Source of the DNA: Cardinalis cardinalis
Taxonomy: Eukaryota > Chordata > Aves > Passeriformes > Cardinalidae
DNA: 64,000 nt
Assembly (NCBI GenBank): GCA_014549065.1
Contig: JACDOX010000009.1
Coordinates: 1,410,453 to 1,474,452, forward strand
Direction: 5' to 3'
Shown: positions 39,771 through 53,340 of the stretch, piece by piece
Numbering within the stretch: the first letter of the stretch is position 1
Layout of the letters: every line of letters starts with the position of its first letter
The notes under the pieces: generated by a model
Seen by the model: the letters and a program-made list of their open reading frames with translations, nothing else
What the model was told of the DNA's origin: nothing
The model's database searches: none
Made by a program: the position numbers and the translations under genes

Positions 39771-42278
39771 GTAGCACAGCTACTTTTTCCACATGTATCA
39801 TGCATTTTTGTGGTCCAGTCTTTTTTCCAGTAAGGAGGCAGATGATAAAGGCTTTTTTTTCAGTTTTGATCAACAAATGTGAGAATTTTGACTATGTTAT
39901 AGTTCATGCCTTTTTCATAATTTGCCATCTCCTTATTATTTTTTTATAGAAATTACTAGTCCTCCTCTGACACAGATTAAAAAGAATCATCAGCACAAGA
40001 GCAGAATTTACTAGCATACTCCCATTTAAATGACAATTTTATTATCTAAATACTAAAAAGACCAAAGCCAATTTAGGAGAATCTCTGTATTGCTTGGAGA
40101 GAAGCTGCTTCTCCTGTCTTCTTCACAGAGCCTTGCCATGTCCATTACAGTTCTTCTGTTAGTAACCATTTTCCCTATTTGAACTAACAATTTCTATGGG
40201 ATACATAACAAATGCCTTCGGGAAGAAAAGTAAAAGAAGATCTACCACAATCTCTTTTCACTAAACAGTAAAGAAATTATCTTCCCTTTTTAAAGTCACC
40301 TAGGTATTAAAAAAAAAGGAAAAATCACTGTCAGTATGTAACTGAAATTTTAAAATAATTCTTTCAAAATGTCTAAAGTGTGGGTATAATTGCCTGCATC
40401 ACTGTTTTTCTCATTTTGACAAATTAAATACATGGCAAAATGTCATGTACTTTCAATTAAAAAAAAAAAGGTTTTTTTTTTTTGCTAGGAAGAAACACTG
40501 AAAATCAAAAGATAAAAAGGTAAAAGCTTCTTTTTCTTCCCTAGAAGGAATATATTTTCATGATTCAGTCATCTTTAAAAACAAAACAAAAAACAAAAAA
40601 CAACAAAACATGTTTCTTACAAAACCATCTGCAAAACAAGCAACCCACTTATTAAAATACAGATTGAGCCTGGACTGATATTCAGTTGAGAATTTTTTTG
40701 ATTTCTATTATCATTATGAGGTAAAAACAATAGGGAATTTCTCTGCTCTAAATGTTGGATAAATTACAATAGATCTTTGAGTATGTATGTTTTCAAAGGC
40801 TCCTCTTTCAACAACACTTTGTATAATTTGCTTCAACATCTGTTGGCCTGCTGAGTTCATTCTTTATTCACATTTCACTAGACCTATAATTAAACCCTCT
40901 TAAAAAATGTATCACTTCAGGTGTCCTAATGAAGAATCCTGAGGAAGCCAGTAATAGTTTGCTAAGGGAGAGCAACAAAGCTCCATCTCTTCTTACAACT
41001 ATTTCTTGCAAGATTCATTCTCTTCAGCAGATGGAGGGCTGCAGTAAAAGACAGCAACTCAGGGCTGAAGAGGTCATAAAACTCTCAAGAGCAGGAAATT
41101 ACATAGGCACATCTGCCAATGAGGTCTATATATGAAAAGTCATTAGGCTTTCCCAATCTCTTCAGTTCCTGCTTCCCCAAATGAAAGAACAGTATTTTAA
41201 GAGTAGTAAACCCCAATCATCTTGTTTCAATTTAAGCTTATTCCTCTATTTTCTTTTATATGATAAGCATATAACTCATGCCAAACACAAAAAGTATCCA
41301 CCTGCTACAGAGAAACTAATTAGATGTATAAGCAAGTAGGGGATTTTCCCCCTTGAAATTTGATCCTGTAGCCCATGGAGAGTTTTGAAGCAGTAAATAC
41401 CTACTACAGTATTGATACCACATGATTTGGCTTTTGTTTCAACGTGAGTTTTAGCCCCCAGGTTTAACAGCCTTGGAAGGCCCCACTTCATTGTGCCACA
41501 GACTCAGGGAGAAGAAGTCACCCACACTCCAAGAGCTGTCACTCACTGGGTGAGCAGGCTCACCATCCTCCCAGGCTGGAGAGTTCTGTGAGCTTCACCT
41601 GCCTTCTTCCCCTTGGGACTCCAGGCTTCTCCATCAGGGACAGGTGAAACCTTAACAGGCAAATAAATTACTACTGAAGCCACTAGGATTTTTGCCAGAG
41701 CAAATAAAGCAAATTTAGACTAATATCCATAGATATAGCTGTGCACAATGATCATCAACATGGGAAGTTGCTTGTATAAAGACTAGCAAAAANCAGAAGA
41801 ATCCTGATGTCTTTAGGTAGTCACTTTATTTGAATGCCCTATGAGGTACTGTTAGAAACNGTATGAGTTACTAATAGAAATCAAAAGTGGAAAAGTAAAA
41901 GGAAACACTGAGAAAAGATAATTACTAGATGCTCTTTGCAGTTTATTGAATTATGATTTTGATTAGTACTGAATATTAAAAAGATGACAAAATACTGAAA
42001 ACAGTAATTCAAATAGGATAAAGAAGATTGTATTTCCTTAGTAAATGACATTCTATCAATAAATGAAAGCAAAATTTGGAGTGGAATATGCTCTGAGAAG
42101 AGTAAAAGGAATGGTACCTCTGGGAAGTAAGCACACCAAATATTCAAAGTAATATCCTTATTATAAAGACTGTGAAATTCAATGTAGGAATACACAAATA
42201 AAGAATGAAAACAAAGAAAATTTACCGTATAACTGATGTGCAGCCTTTTATTTAAACATGACAATATTTACACATATG
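39771..42278. other. AT-rich intronic stretch without recognised features
   Basis: It holds only simple sequence: an A/T hairpin near 40.46 kb (listed separately) and an A/C-rich tract near 40,578-40,612. It carries no Ns from its start to about 41.79 kb, a notably clean interval. Confidence 0.65.
40459..40483. repeat. A11-GG-T12 inverted homopolymer repeat
   Basis: Eleven As, two Gs and twelve Ts occur in a row, a near-perfect A/T inverted repeat with a two-base loop. The sequence could extrude as a hairpin. It may also mark a replication-slippage or assembly-sensitive spot. Confidence 0.85.
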
Positions 42279-42423
42279 CATATATAGCTCAGTTGATCAG
42301 AGCCTGGTGATAACAATGCCAAGGCTGTGGATTCAACCCCTGTATGGGCCGTTCACTTAAGAGCTGGACTTGGTGATCCCTGTGGGCCCCTTGCAACTCA
42401 GAATATTCTGTGATTCTGTGATA
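42279..42423 (+). mobile_element. tRNA-Ile-derived SINE with CR1-like tail (TguSINE1-like)
   Basis: The head resembles tRNA-Ile: an A box TAGCTCAGTTGATCAG at about 42,285, the GCCTGGTGATAACAATGCC anticodon-arm region, a decayed B box GGATTCAACCC at 42,329-42,339, and TGTATGGGCC at the acceptor end. The tail is CR1-like (TTAAGAGCTGGACTTGGTGA, then CCTTGCAACTCAGAATATTC) and ends in two ATTCTGTG units at 42,405-42,420. This is the known composite structure of TguSINE1, a passerine SINE mobilised by CR1 machinery through its shared tail. It is close to full length. The tRNA-like part has lost base pairing and a clean anticodon, so it is not a functional tRNA gene. Confidence 0.85.
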
Positions 42424-44325
42424 CAAGTACCTACAAACACCCTCCTATCTTTCCATTTTTACAAGAGGTTACACACAGAATGTCAAAATGGGTTCACNAG
42501 TATTTTCAATATGTAAATTCACAATGTCCCACAGCTCCTTCTAAATATTTCTAATTTATTTTGCATCCTTCCTACAGAGCTGGGACAGTTTACATTTCTT
42601 TAAAAATTATTTAGCAGCTGAAATGCACCATAAGACCTGGCAACCTCTTGTACATAGAGCTCTGTGCTTCCCAGACCAGCAGAGCTGAGCTCTTCAGGAA
42701 CCAATGGGAAATGTTCTTCAAGAAACACATATTCAAAAGTCCTGTTGAGTACAGCAGACTGCTGATCAGAAACTATTGGTCCCAAGACTGACTATTATCT
42801 TTAGTATTTTGATTTCAAAGACTAAATGGCTGAAATTCAACTTGCTCCCAAGTGAATTGCTTGCTAAGCTGCAAAACTCTCACGTTACCTGGCATTATTT
42901 TGAAATTGAATAGAAAATAAATGCATGCAAAAATAAACTAAATGCAAAATATAATCTTGCATACCACACATCCAGAAGTGCTTAAGGAGATTTTGGGCAC
43001 TTAGTTCCCACTGACATCAGTGGTAAATGCCCAAGATTAAGCACTTAGGGAACTGTACAGTAACAATTGCAGAGCTGCATGGCATAACTGTAAGCTATAT
43101 TCATCTTATTCATTAAAGTTTNGTATTTTCAGTTTTGTGGAGAGCATTCCAAATGTATTGTGGTTGTTGTAAAACCAGACATCCCAAGCTAAATGGAGCA
43201 CATGTCTCATGGAAGTTATTATGTAAAGGATTAGAAAACTTTTAACAAATTTTTTTCCTAGAAATCTGCTCTAATTATTAGCGCAATTGTATATCTTTCA
43301 GAAATGAGACAAAAATTAAACTCAATGGCTTTATTAAACTCCCAAACCAGATAATGGTTCTTTAGAAAAAAACCCAAACACATCCAACTGATGCATCTAA
43401 TTTATAGCAGACCTTAAAAAATAAATCATGCAGGTCATTAATTCTATATCACAAGAGGTCTTTATATTAGATTAAATGCTCAGATGCATTTATTGCAGAA
43501 GAAAATTAACAGGTCACATTTGGCTGCCTTTTCTTGGCCATTATTTATTTGGGAACAGCTCTTTGGTGACTTGGTATATCATTTTCAAGGTAAAATGAGG
43601 TGATGAAGGATTCTGTGATTCTATTTCTAAACTACACCCTCTAAAATCTTTCCATCAAGGAAAGAATCTCAAAAATCTTTGTGCTGGATTCCACATCCTA
43701 AAGAATATGGGACTTTTCTAATATCGAAGTTTAAATTTTGGAGTACCTCTGCTGCTGGTAGGTCCCAAAACCAAGCTCAGTTACCATATTAAGTCATTTT
43801 TGCTGCCTGTGACTATGTAGTGTAATTTAGAGAAAGACCAGGTATGTTTTATATGTAGGCAGAAGAAATATTAGGGAGTCACATGATTTGTCTTTTCCCT
43901 TTGCATGCTGAGGCAAAGGACCTCATGCTCTTACTGAACAGAAACATCTGAAGGCAGCATTTGAAAAAAGGCCTTGGTATATGTAACTATCCCAGGGCTA
44001 TGGCATTTCTCCAGATTGCTTTTCTTCTAAGATTTGTAGGACCCTCATTATATTCTTCAAAATGATGTAAGAGATGCTGAATGTAAACCTAGACCCTTCC
44101 AGGCCTCCACTTCCCTGCCAAACCTTTACTCCAGGACACTGGGGGTCTCTGCCTGTTCCTTTGGCCTCATATAACTTTCACTTCTACTTCTTGCTCACAG
44201 CATTAAAAGAAAAATTAAAAAGTCAAAAGAGGAAAAAAGGAGAAAAGAATTGCAGAAAATTGTTTAAAAATCTAAAATGGCAAGTAAATAAAATCCATAA
44301 ATAAATTAATAACTTCAGCCAGAGT

Positions 44326-44414
44326 GGAAGGCTTTTTTTTGGTGAAATTGTTTTTTGTGGATTTTTTTGTGTGGTTTTTGATTTTGTAGTTGATTTGTTT
44401 GGGTTTTTTTTTCC
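44326..44414 (+). repeat. T/G-rich low-complexity tract
   Basis: Long T runs interspersed with GG, GTGG and GTGTGG, with almost no C. It is simple sequence; no known element matches. Confidence 0.75.
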
Positions 44415-47400
44415 TTTAAAGCATATGTTAGAATTCTCATGGAAGCAAAACAGATTCCCTAATTTAAGAGACTGCAGCTCTACTCAGCAGTAAGCTTGAA
44501 TGCCATCTTGCAGCAACAGGGAGAGTAAAAAACCAATCTTGGACTGCCAAATATTTAAATGGAAGTTCAAGAGCTCTTGGCGGATGGTGGAGTTCTGACA
44601 GAAACTGTAAACATGNTATTGGCTTGTGTTTTAGTGAGTAGCTTTTGTATATTCAATTTTGAGTTCGTAGTTCCATCATTACAAAGCATTTGGTGTCTGC
44701 TTTGAAGGTTAAACATGAAAACACAAACTAAAACTGTGGGATTTTTTTCTTGTTTCTACACTAAATTTGTTGTGTGTGATCTTGGCAAGTCATTCAATAT
44801 TCAGGTGCTCCTTTGGTAAAATGAAAAGAAATAATAACACATATTAGATGTGGCAGTTTTATCACTAAATTCATCAGTCTTCAAAAAAAAAAGGTGGTGA
44901 TGAATCCTATGGAAAACATTATAAACAGTTGTTTCAAAATTCAAATCCATCCACTTTAAATCCATAAATGGTAAGTAAAATATATTACAGCATAAATACC
45001 AAAAGAGATGAGAGGGAGAAAAAGCACACATCATGCTTTTGAACCAGGAAATGCACATGGAAGTTTTCATTGAGTATGTAGAATGGATGGCCATCAGATG
45101 CCAGCTGGCTGGATGAATATAAACAGCAGGAATAGGTATAGGTCAATGAACTTCCCTTGGAAGGTGNGTATCAAAATCCCAAAGTGAGTGAGAGCAGAGA
45201 TGCCTTGTTGCTGGTAAAAAGAGCAGCTTGAGGGAGATGGGAACCTCTGATCCGAAACATGTTTTAGGATTCCTGGGAATGTTGAAGACCGGAGCAATTT
45301 GCCTCAGCAAACAAAGGTAAGTGATCTACCATGTCAGTTAACAAGTTAAGGAAATACAGCCCACAACTGCAGAGGGATGTGCAAGGAGAGCAGAACATGT
45401 TCTAAATTCAGCATGCCATGTTTAATGAAACATTATTTTGGGTTATAACTTAGTGCTTTCTGCTGGGATTTACTGCCTCAAGGATGGTCAGAGGCTACTC
45501 TGTCAAGTTACAAGCTAAACCACTATTGCCACAGTACAGCTGGAAGGATACAGGAAATGACCATAGGGCCAAGCAAACAGCCTGTAGTTTTCTTTATCAC
45601 TATTATTTAATTTTTTCCCTCATTTCCCATCAGAAAAAAAATGTTTACTGAACATGGAAACAACTGGAGCTTTGAAGAAATGCCACAGACCAGAAGGGTC
45701 TCACTCTGCCTTCCTGGCCTTTGCTCCCCCCATCCTGCGATGCCTGGCTGAAACAGGTGTCCTGTGATGAAAAAGGAAGCTCCTGAATGCCTAGAAGCAT
45801 AGCCCAGCAAACCCAGACAAAAAGTCTTTTCATTCCTCATATATTTTTTTTACAAGGCAGCCATTGATAATAGCAATCACCTGGCAGGGAGATAAAAGTT
45901 GGGAAGCTTTCCTTCCTAGTTTACCTGTCCTATATAATTTAGAAGTTAGTAACATTCCTAAAACTGTGCAACAGACACCTCCTTCTTCCTTTCTGTGATT
46001 TTCAGGAGAACAGAATCAGAGAAGGTACCTTTTTTAAAAATTTTATTTTCTTATTAATTACTTTTTAATACTGAAAAAGAAACCAAATTCGAATAGCAAA
46101 TGCAGCGTTTTCCTCTAAATGGACACAGCTTCTCTATAGAGCTCTACAGAGCTTCTGAATATATCTTTTCCTATCTTCACTCTCTGGCTCCCTACAGATT
46201 TAAATTACAGAAGTAGAATATTTGTCCTCAAAGTAACCTATTTTTTTAATTCACATGGATGTTTTGATCTCTCTCCCTAGACTTCCAGGCTGAATAGCCC
46301 CACAGAATTAATACAGCTGCAAAAACGTATAGAGAGAATTGAATCAGGTCTTTCATTCCTGCCCAGCAAATAGTCTTATAGCTCTCACAGTCAACTCATG
46401 GACTTCTCTTCTTGCTTCTCTTTTTCCCATTTCAAGAGTCTAAAGCACTCTAAAACCAAATGCACTTCCTTCACCCTTAGATATAAGNAAACTAAATTAT
46501 CATGTATTGTAAATAAATAATACAAATAAAAGCATCAACAAAGAAACAGGCATCCAGAACCTTTCAGCCTCCAAATCCCAAATGCCTTCAAAGAGTATAA
46601 TGAACAACTNTGAGGTATAGAGTAGCTTTTCAGTAACGAGGTAAAAAATCCCCCCATTCTTTCATTCTCTTCCTGGGAGCACAGAAGCCATGCTTGCTGC
46701 CTGTGGGAAAGTGGCATCAAGCTGTCCTGTGACCANAATCCCACACTGCAACACATCACACGCACTGAGCACTGCTGTGCACACTACAGAATTAGAGGCA
46801 AGGCTTTGTGGGCTGAAGACTCATTTCAAATTGGCTCAAGCTGCTCTTTTAGGAGTAAACTGTGGCTGTGTTGAAGCATGTAAGGGTAGAATATAACCTA
46901 TTTCTTTTTCCCTAAATTAAATTCTANATATAAAAGGCCCTATAAACATTTTAGCAACACCTACCAGCATGTTCTAGCACAAGTTATTTGGTGAAGGCTT
47001 TATATATGCACTTCTCTTCAAGTACACGCTTCAGTCACATTTTCAAGTTCTGTGCCACATTGAAGCTTGCAAGGGTAGCAACTATTTTTCTTTTTATATT
47101 GAATTTAAATGTTTTACATCTTTTTTCTCTTTGCCTTCTCCTGCTTTATGGCAAACCTCAAAATGTATTTGAATTCTACTTAAAAATTTCCTTAGATCTC
47201 CAAACAAAAGATCATTGGAAGGAGAGGGACAACTGGCTGGCTCTACAACTGTACTAGCATCTGTCTCAGACTCTCAGGTAGACAGGTGAGGTTAAAACTA
47301 CAGTGGACTTATGATGATCCATAAAAATAATTATGACAGCAGAAAATATAACCAAACACTGGACAATCTGTCTGGCCACAGAGTTTTTATGTTTCACTAG

Positions 47401-48329
47401 GAATGCTGGCTTGGTATGTACCCCCACTAGGCTGTGCCATAAAACAGCAGAATAGGATAAAATAATGAAATTCAAATACAGGCATGGGAAGGTCAAAGCT
47501 AAAGCTGAAAGGGCTAATTTTATTTTACAACGTGCTCTAACTAGAGAAAACTTCTGAAGATAAAGCTGGATATAACTTCCTATTCTGAAAACTTCACCTT
47601 CAGTTTATTATCTATACATGCTTAGGGATAAAAATGTGATTCACTAATGTCTCTGGGTCATCCCTTGAAGCTAACAGCAATGTTTTTGTGTAAAAAAGCA
47701 GAACAATAAACCATAAATTTGCATTCAAGAAGCAGCATGGAATAAGTGTTTATACTTAAATTTGATGTGAGCCATGTGTGCATATTGCTTTTCAAGCTCA
47801 GGCCACATTTCAGTCCCTTGGAGAGAGATCATAAAATCTAAGTGAATATTTAGTTTGTGCATCTCCTAAATGTGTCTTCCACATCACATTAGGAAAAAAA
47901 AAATCCCAGTGTCCAGCTCTTAAAGCAACATGCATTAGAAGAGATTACTCACTGCAGTTATCTACTACAACTACACAGGGAGGTCAGTCTTTTCTGCCTG
48001 CTGAAAGACCCTTTTCCCTGCAAACCATTTCAGGATCTGCAACAAGGCTGCAAAAATTATTGTCTCTGTTGCAAATGTACTGGGACTTCTGGGTCAGCTA
48101 CATTCCAAAGTCCAAGATCAGATAAAAATCTTAAACATCTACATCTTTTTCGGTCCACTCATCTGTAGGACACCATTTGTATAGAATGATACTGTTGAGC
48201 AAGCATATAAGCACAGTTCTAAATAAGGGAAGTTTTCCACAGCTAAAGCCTAGATATGCAACTCCAACTGCTCCAAAGTGCGCAATCCATTTGAGGTTTG
48301 GTTTGTTATTTTTCTGGTGGGTTGTTTCT

Positions 48330-48388
48330 CCTCCCCCTTCCTCCCCTCATTCCTGCTGTCCCCCCCCCCCACCCCTCCCCCCACCTTT
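48330..48388 (+). repeat. Polypyrimidine/poly(C) tract, minus-strand G-quadruplex potential
   Basis: A C/T-only stretch leads into ten Cs, A, four Cs, T and six Cs at about 48,361-48,382. On the minus strand this gives G runs of 6, 4 and 10, enough for a G-quadruplex; on the plus strand the C runs could form an i-motif. The minus strand is the sense strand of the putative gene, so any quadruplex would also be possible in the nascent intron RNA. Confidence 0.7.
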
Positions 48389-51300
48389 TTGGTTTTATTG
48401 TTCTTATTGCTTTCTTCTCTTGTTTTGTTGTGGTTTTCCCCTAACTGATGGCTCTATTGGATCTATTACCTAAATGATTTAAATTTCTTTCGAAACTTAG
48501 GTGGGAGGGGGAAACACATTTACTTTGCAAAATAAGAATAACAGCTTTTTAAAATACAGCTTTTTAAACTTATCGCTATTTCTGCAGAACAAACAAAACC
48601 CATCATCAATNATAAAACAGCACACAATGAAAAGCACCAGTCTGCTGATCTATCAGTTCTGTTTTCAGCAAGTTACTCACTCTACAGGAAACTTCAGCAT
48701 GATTTATAGCATCAGAGGTATGGCATTATACATGGATGGTGTATACATACATGTGTTATAGATCATTTGCCAATAATCTTTTTCCTTAAAAGGTCATGAA
48801 GATACAGTCCCAGTAAAGGCTGCTGTCATATTTATCAAGCAAAATAATAATTTACATCTTGCAATGATTGTTTTTTTAGGATGATAAACTTTTTGAGCAA
48901 TCAAAGCATTCTGGGCAGCAGGGTTTTAACCCGAGTGCTTTGGAATTCTTTCTTCTGACTAGCAATTTCTGAATCTGGATTCTTATTTTTAAAGTTTAAT
49001 TACAGGAAAAATAATTTTACAGTTTGTGGAACACCATCGTTCTCTTCTCTCCAAGAACTCAATGACAAAACCAAAAAGATTTGGACACAGTCTTTTCAAG
49101 TTGTCAAAGCGCCAACAGGCAGAAATCTGACCCAGTATTTCTCTATTTGTCTATCCTTCAGACATGCTTGTGTTTAGGAAAAGAACTTATCACACTAGAC
49201 TATAAAATGCTGCAGTTTAGGATGTGTTAAGTAAACAGTTGAGAGAAAAACTCCTCTCCTGATGCAAACCTGAGTGAAGAAGGAGTATCAGAAATGGCAA
49301 AATCTGCAGCAGTACAAGACTAAGCCTTGTGGTCTCTGCACTAATCAGAACCTTCAGTCAACTCTAATCTGGATTTTTTTCCAGACAGACAGGTTACTTG
49401 ATCAGAGGTCTGACTGGGATTTAAAATCTGAGATTAGGGAATTGAAGGATAAGAATGCAGAGAGAAACTACACCCCTGAGTTTGAAGAAACAAGGGGAAA
49501 CTCAAAAGATCTGCTGTTGCAGAAAAATTCAACTCATACTTCGATACACAAACAAGGAATCTTTAATTCTGGCAAAGCTGTCACTTTTTAAAACCACCTT
49601 CTTACTCATAAAACTAGGATATTACCTGACTTTTACAAAGTCTTCCAAGAATAAGAAAACTATGAATATAAAACACATATCTATGATACTGGGAACAATC
49701 AAGCAAGCTGATTGATTTTCAGACAAGTATGGTCTGAAAACAGCAGTGGAGAAGCTGACAAGTGATGGGAATCTAAAGTCAGAGGTTCAACATCAGAGCA
49801 CCTAAACAAAATCAAGAACACAAGCTAGATCCAAGCTTGAAGTACAACACAACATGAAATGGCAGAACTGCCAATCCTCAGGCATCTAAGCTGAGGTGGA
49901 GCATAATCCCTCCTCCTTTTGAACACTTTTTCAGGGTGCTTTAGGGTGTATGGGGTGAGCTCAAGAGGCTGATAAAAGACAGCGGTAGCATCTTTCCTGC
50001 ATTCAAATTGACAAGTTTTCTCTAAGAAGAGTAATTCTGCAGGTCATTAATGTTATTCTAGAAAATGACTCCAAATTGAATCAAAACCAGTGTTACCAAC
50101 TCTGCAATTACTGTCCATCTAATTGTACCTGAAAAAAACCCAAAAAACCAGGAGCTAAAAGAGCCAAGTATATTAAGTAAAAAAAAATAAGTGGAAAAAA
50201 AACAGGCTAAGCAAAACCAGATAAAGACCAACAAGCCTTCAAACAAAGCATGCTAGAAATTTTTTTTGTTTTTTTGCTACTGTAGTAACTCAAACTCAAT
50301 GACCTCATTACATGCTGTGGCACATTATACTNGGTTCTGCTGCAATTTTACCACATGCCCAAAGGTTGTTAAAGTGAAGCACATTACTGATGGCCCGTGG
50401 TGCATGGGNGCATGTGGAACAGACTCACAACACAACTGCTTCCCCTCTCAAGGAAATACTTGCTGACCTAAGTAATCCCTTCTTAGCTATGCTGGCTTGG
50501 TAAGAAATTCTTAGGACAACTTACTGCTGTTATTGTATCATTTGTGCATTGGAAAGATAGAAATGTCTCAAATAGCTTACAGGAAAGGTTTGGGAAGGAT
50601 AAATTCATTAACATTAACAAAACTGAAAACAATTATATTATTGCTTAGCGTGATATTTGATAGGGAAAGAACTCTTTGGGTTTCTGTGGCTGAATGTAAA
50701 CATGAAAAGCTGTGTACTTCTACAGTATACAACTGTACATTTCAGTTATTAAGTCTTGTAGAGTTTGTATCATAAACTAAATAGCATTGTATTACAGATT
50801 CTTAATCCCTAAAAATTTTTTTAAAAAGAACATGAATAACAGACGTAATAAAAAGTAAATGGAAACCAGAATTGATGACAATCTATAATGGTGATTCATG
50901 TTAACCATTTTATTTGAGACTACAATTTAGATCAGTGTATATATAACTTTAAATAGGAATCAGTAATAAATTGTGTTGGTATTGAGGTCAGGTTTCTGCA
51001 ATACACCAAATGCTAAACTTCTAGTCCATAAATACCTTCACTGCAAGTAAAACATAAAGCTATTATCTTTACAGCAGCTGCAATCTAAAAAACATGCTCT
51101 TTTAATTTTGTTGCCTCATGTATATCTTATTAACCAAGAAGCAACCTGAATGAGAAATATATGATAAAGTTAAAAAACCAAAACCTCCAAACCCTAGCTG
51201 GATGATCAAGACAACTGTCCTTTTCAGCCATTCTCACCTTTCCTGTNATCAAATAAAAGTAAGTTTTTTTACAAGATAAAATGGCCTGCTCTTACAGGGC

Positions 51301-52804
51301 TTACATAGATAAATTCTCAACAGCAATAAGTCTCAATTAGAGATGACTGAAAAGTTAATTTCCCACCCTCATCCAAATTTTGATCTTATTCAGATTAAAA
51401 GTGAATAGTCAATGCTTGCTGTAGGAAATTAAATTAAAACATGTAAATACACAAACACATAAACTTCGAATCAAAGTGCTTTTTAATTGTGTTTATATAT
51501 AATACAAAAATTCTAAGTTAAAGGTCCAAATGCAAAATGTGAAATGAGATATTTTATCATCATCAAAACAACAATCTAACAACTACTTGTTTTGTCACTT
51601 ACTAGTGAAATACTTGACAAGAGGACGCCAACTTTAACATAATTTTCCAATTTCAACTTACAGAGAGCTTTGGGTTTCTATCCCAGGGGGTTGAGGCTGA
51701 ATTGCAGATGCACACTGCAAATTCAAATGGAGAGTCCTTTTAACCCACACAGGAAAGCAGAAACATGCAGCTGGAGAATAGCATGGAGCAACTACCACAA
51801 GAAAGACTCATGCCAGCTCCCAGTTCTCTATGGAGGCCTACTACGTTTTCCAATGGATTTTTGGTTCAGCTGCTGACTCATAAAAGAAGAATCTGCATAG
51901 TGATGAACAAACCTTAACCCTTCAGAAAACACTGAATTTAAAGTGGATGATACTTGTCTTTTACAACTAGCCTAGCAGCAACTCCTGAGAGAAGAAAAGA
52001 TGCAATTATTCAGCAGAGATGCAGTTTGTAAATTACAACTAAAGGAGGAAAAAAAGGGTAATGCATAAATAGAAGAAAAAATTAAATATACNTCTAAGTG
52101 CTTATTACTGGGCAACCACTGCATCCTATTCTGCTACTAAATGCAGCTGAAACTTCCAAGAGAATATGCCCTATGACATCAGTTAAGGAAACCTGCAGTA
52201 AATACTATAAATGGCATTGCATCCCTGAAACATAAGCAGCNCTTTGACACAGTTCAATTACATCTGTAAAGCAAAGAAATGGAGATCCTAGCATCAACTC
52301 TGACACAATATATATTTGAAATACTTCCAGAGAAAGGTTAAATGGAAAGGTTTATATATTCCCTTTGTGGAACTCTTCCTATTCATATCAAGGATTGTTC
52401 ACTGACTGAAATGGCATGAGATAAGTGATTCTGCCTAAAGACCAAAAAAGTCACCATGAGAATATCTTAAAAAAAAAAAATATCTACTTATAATGGAACC
52501 TAGACAGTGTTTCATATTAAAAAGTTCTAAAAAAGTAAGAACAAAAACTGATTTTAAAAGCTTTATTTCATGACATAAGAACACTAACTACAGCAGAATT
52601 TTAAATGTCCTTAACTTGTCTACAGCCACAGAAAGTATATGTTAGAATCACATTAAAGCCATGTATATCATAGGAAATGACAGAGGCCTCAAGCNAAGGG
52701 AGCACTGGAATTCATGCTTGTATTTTATCTAGCTGCAGAGTTCAAGGCGAGCCCCTGTGTACTTAAAGCTATCCACANAGAATGATTCCAGATAGCTGAC
52801 TGAC

Positions 52805-53340
52805 ACCTAGAAAGGTCACATTGTCCAGCTATTTGCTCCAAGGCAGGAACAGCTGCCTTTTTTGATGGAATGACATTTTGGACATATGTTTATCTAACCC
52901 ATTTCAGTGATGAAGAATACTCATAGATAATCTGTTCCTCTAGCCTTATCATAGGAATCTGCTTTACTGCAATTTCAGTCATTAGTTGCTGCTGAAGACA
53001 AGTTCCTCCTCTATGGAAGCCTTTTACACACCTTGAGATTGCTACCATGTCATCTCTTAGTTTTATTCTCTATAGCAGTGTTCTTTCCTTTTTTCTTCAC
53101 ATGACAGTCCCCAATTAGTCCTTATATTTCTCAAAGTGCAGTGCTTGAAACTGAAGAAAATATAACTCTTGGGAATCTTATAATGGTTGAGTAGAGCACA
53201 GGTATCATTCTTGTGATGTCTTGTACCTACCTTTCTATCAATCCTTACATTTCTCTTGATGGATCATCCCATCNAGATGCTACTTTTGAAACTGTGTGTT
53301 CAACTCAAGCACCATGCCTGACCCTGGATCTGGCCTCAGA
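52805..53340 (-). mobile_element. Old CR1 LINE fragment, antisense (about 530 bp)
   Basis: The plus strand follows the reverse complement of a CR1 3' end and distal ORF2 over its whole length. In order there are AAAGGTCACATTGTCCAGCT, TTTATCTAACC...CAGTGATGAAGAATAC, TAATCTGTTCCTCTAGC, CTTTACTGCAATTTCAGTCA, ACAAGTTCCTCCTCTATGGA, GCTACCATGTCATCTCTTAG, GGTTGAGTAGAGCACAGG, and TGTTCAACTCAAGCACCATG near the end. Indels and substitutions have destroyed all frames, so this is a long-dead copy, older than those at 19.9 and 30.9 kb. The 62-codon plus frame at 53,213-53,401 is partly inside it and is not a gene. Confidence 0.78.

Larger units (their letters stand above)
42424..52804. other. AT-rich intronic stretch without recognised genes
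   Basis: Apart from the T/G-rich tract at 44.33 kb and the C-rich tract at 48.3 kb (both listed), nothing nameable was seen. A 15-base string at 43,609-43,623 (GATTCTGTGATTCTA) resembles a CR1 tail but has no CR1 body beside it. Reading frames are under about 110 codons with no known domain. Confidence 0.65.

Noticed and set aside
42279..42350. tRNA-Ile gene
   Set aside because: The B box and anticodon arm are decayed and the sequence continues directly into a CR1-type tail, so it is the head of a SINE.
43609..43623. CR1 or SINE tail (GATTCTGTGATTCTA)
   Set aside because: No CR1 or tRNA-like body adjoins it; 15 bases alone are not enough.
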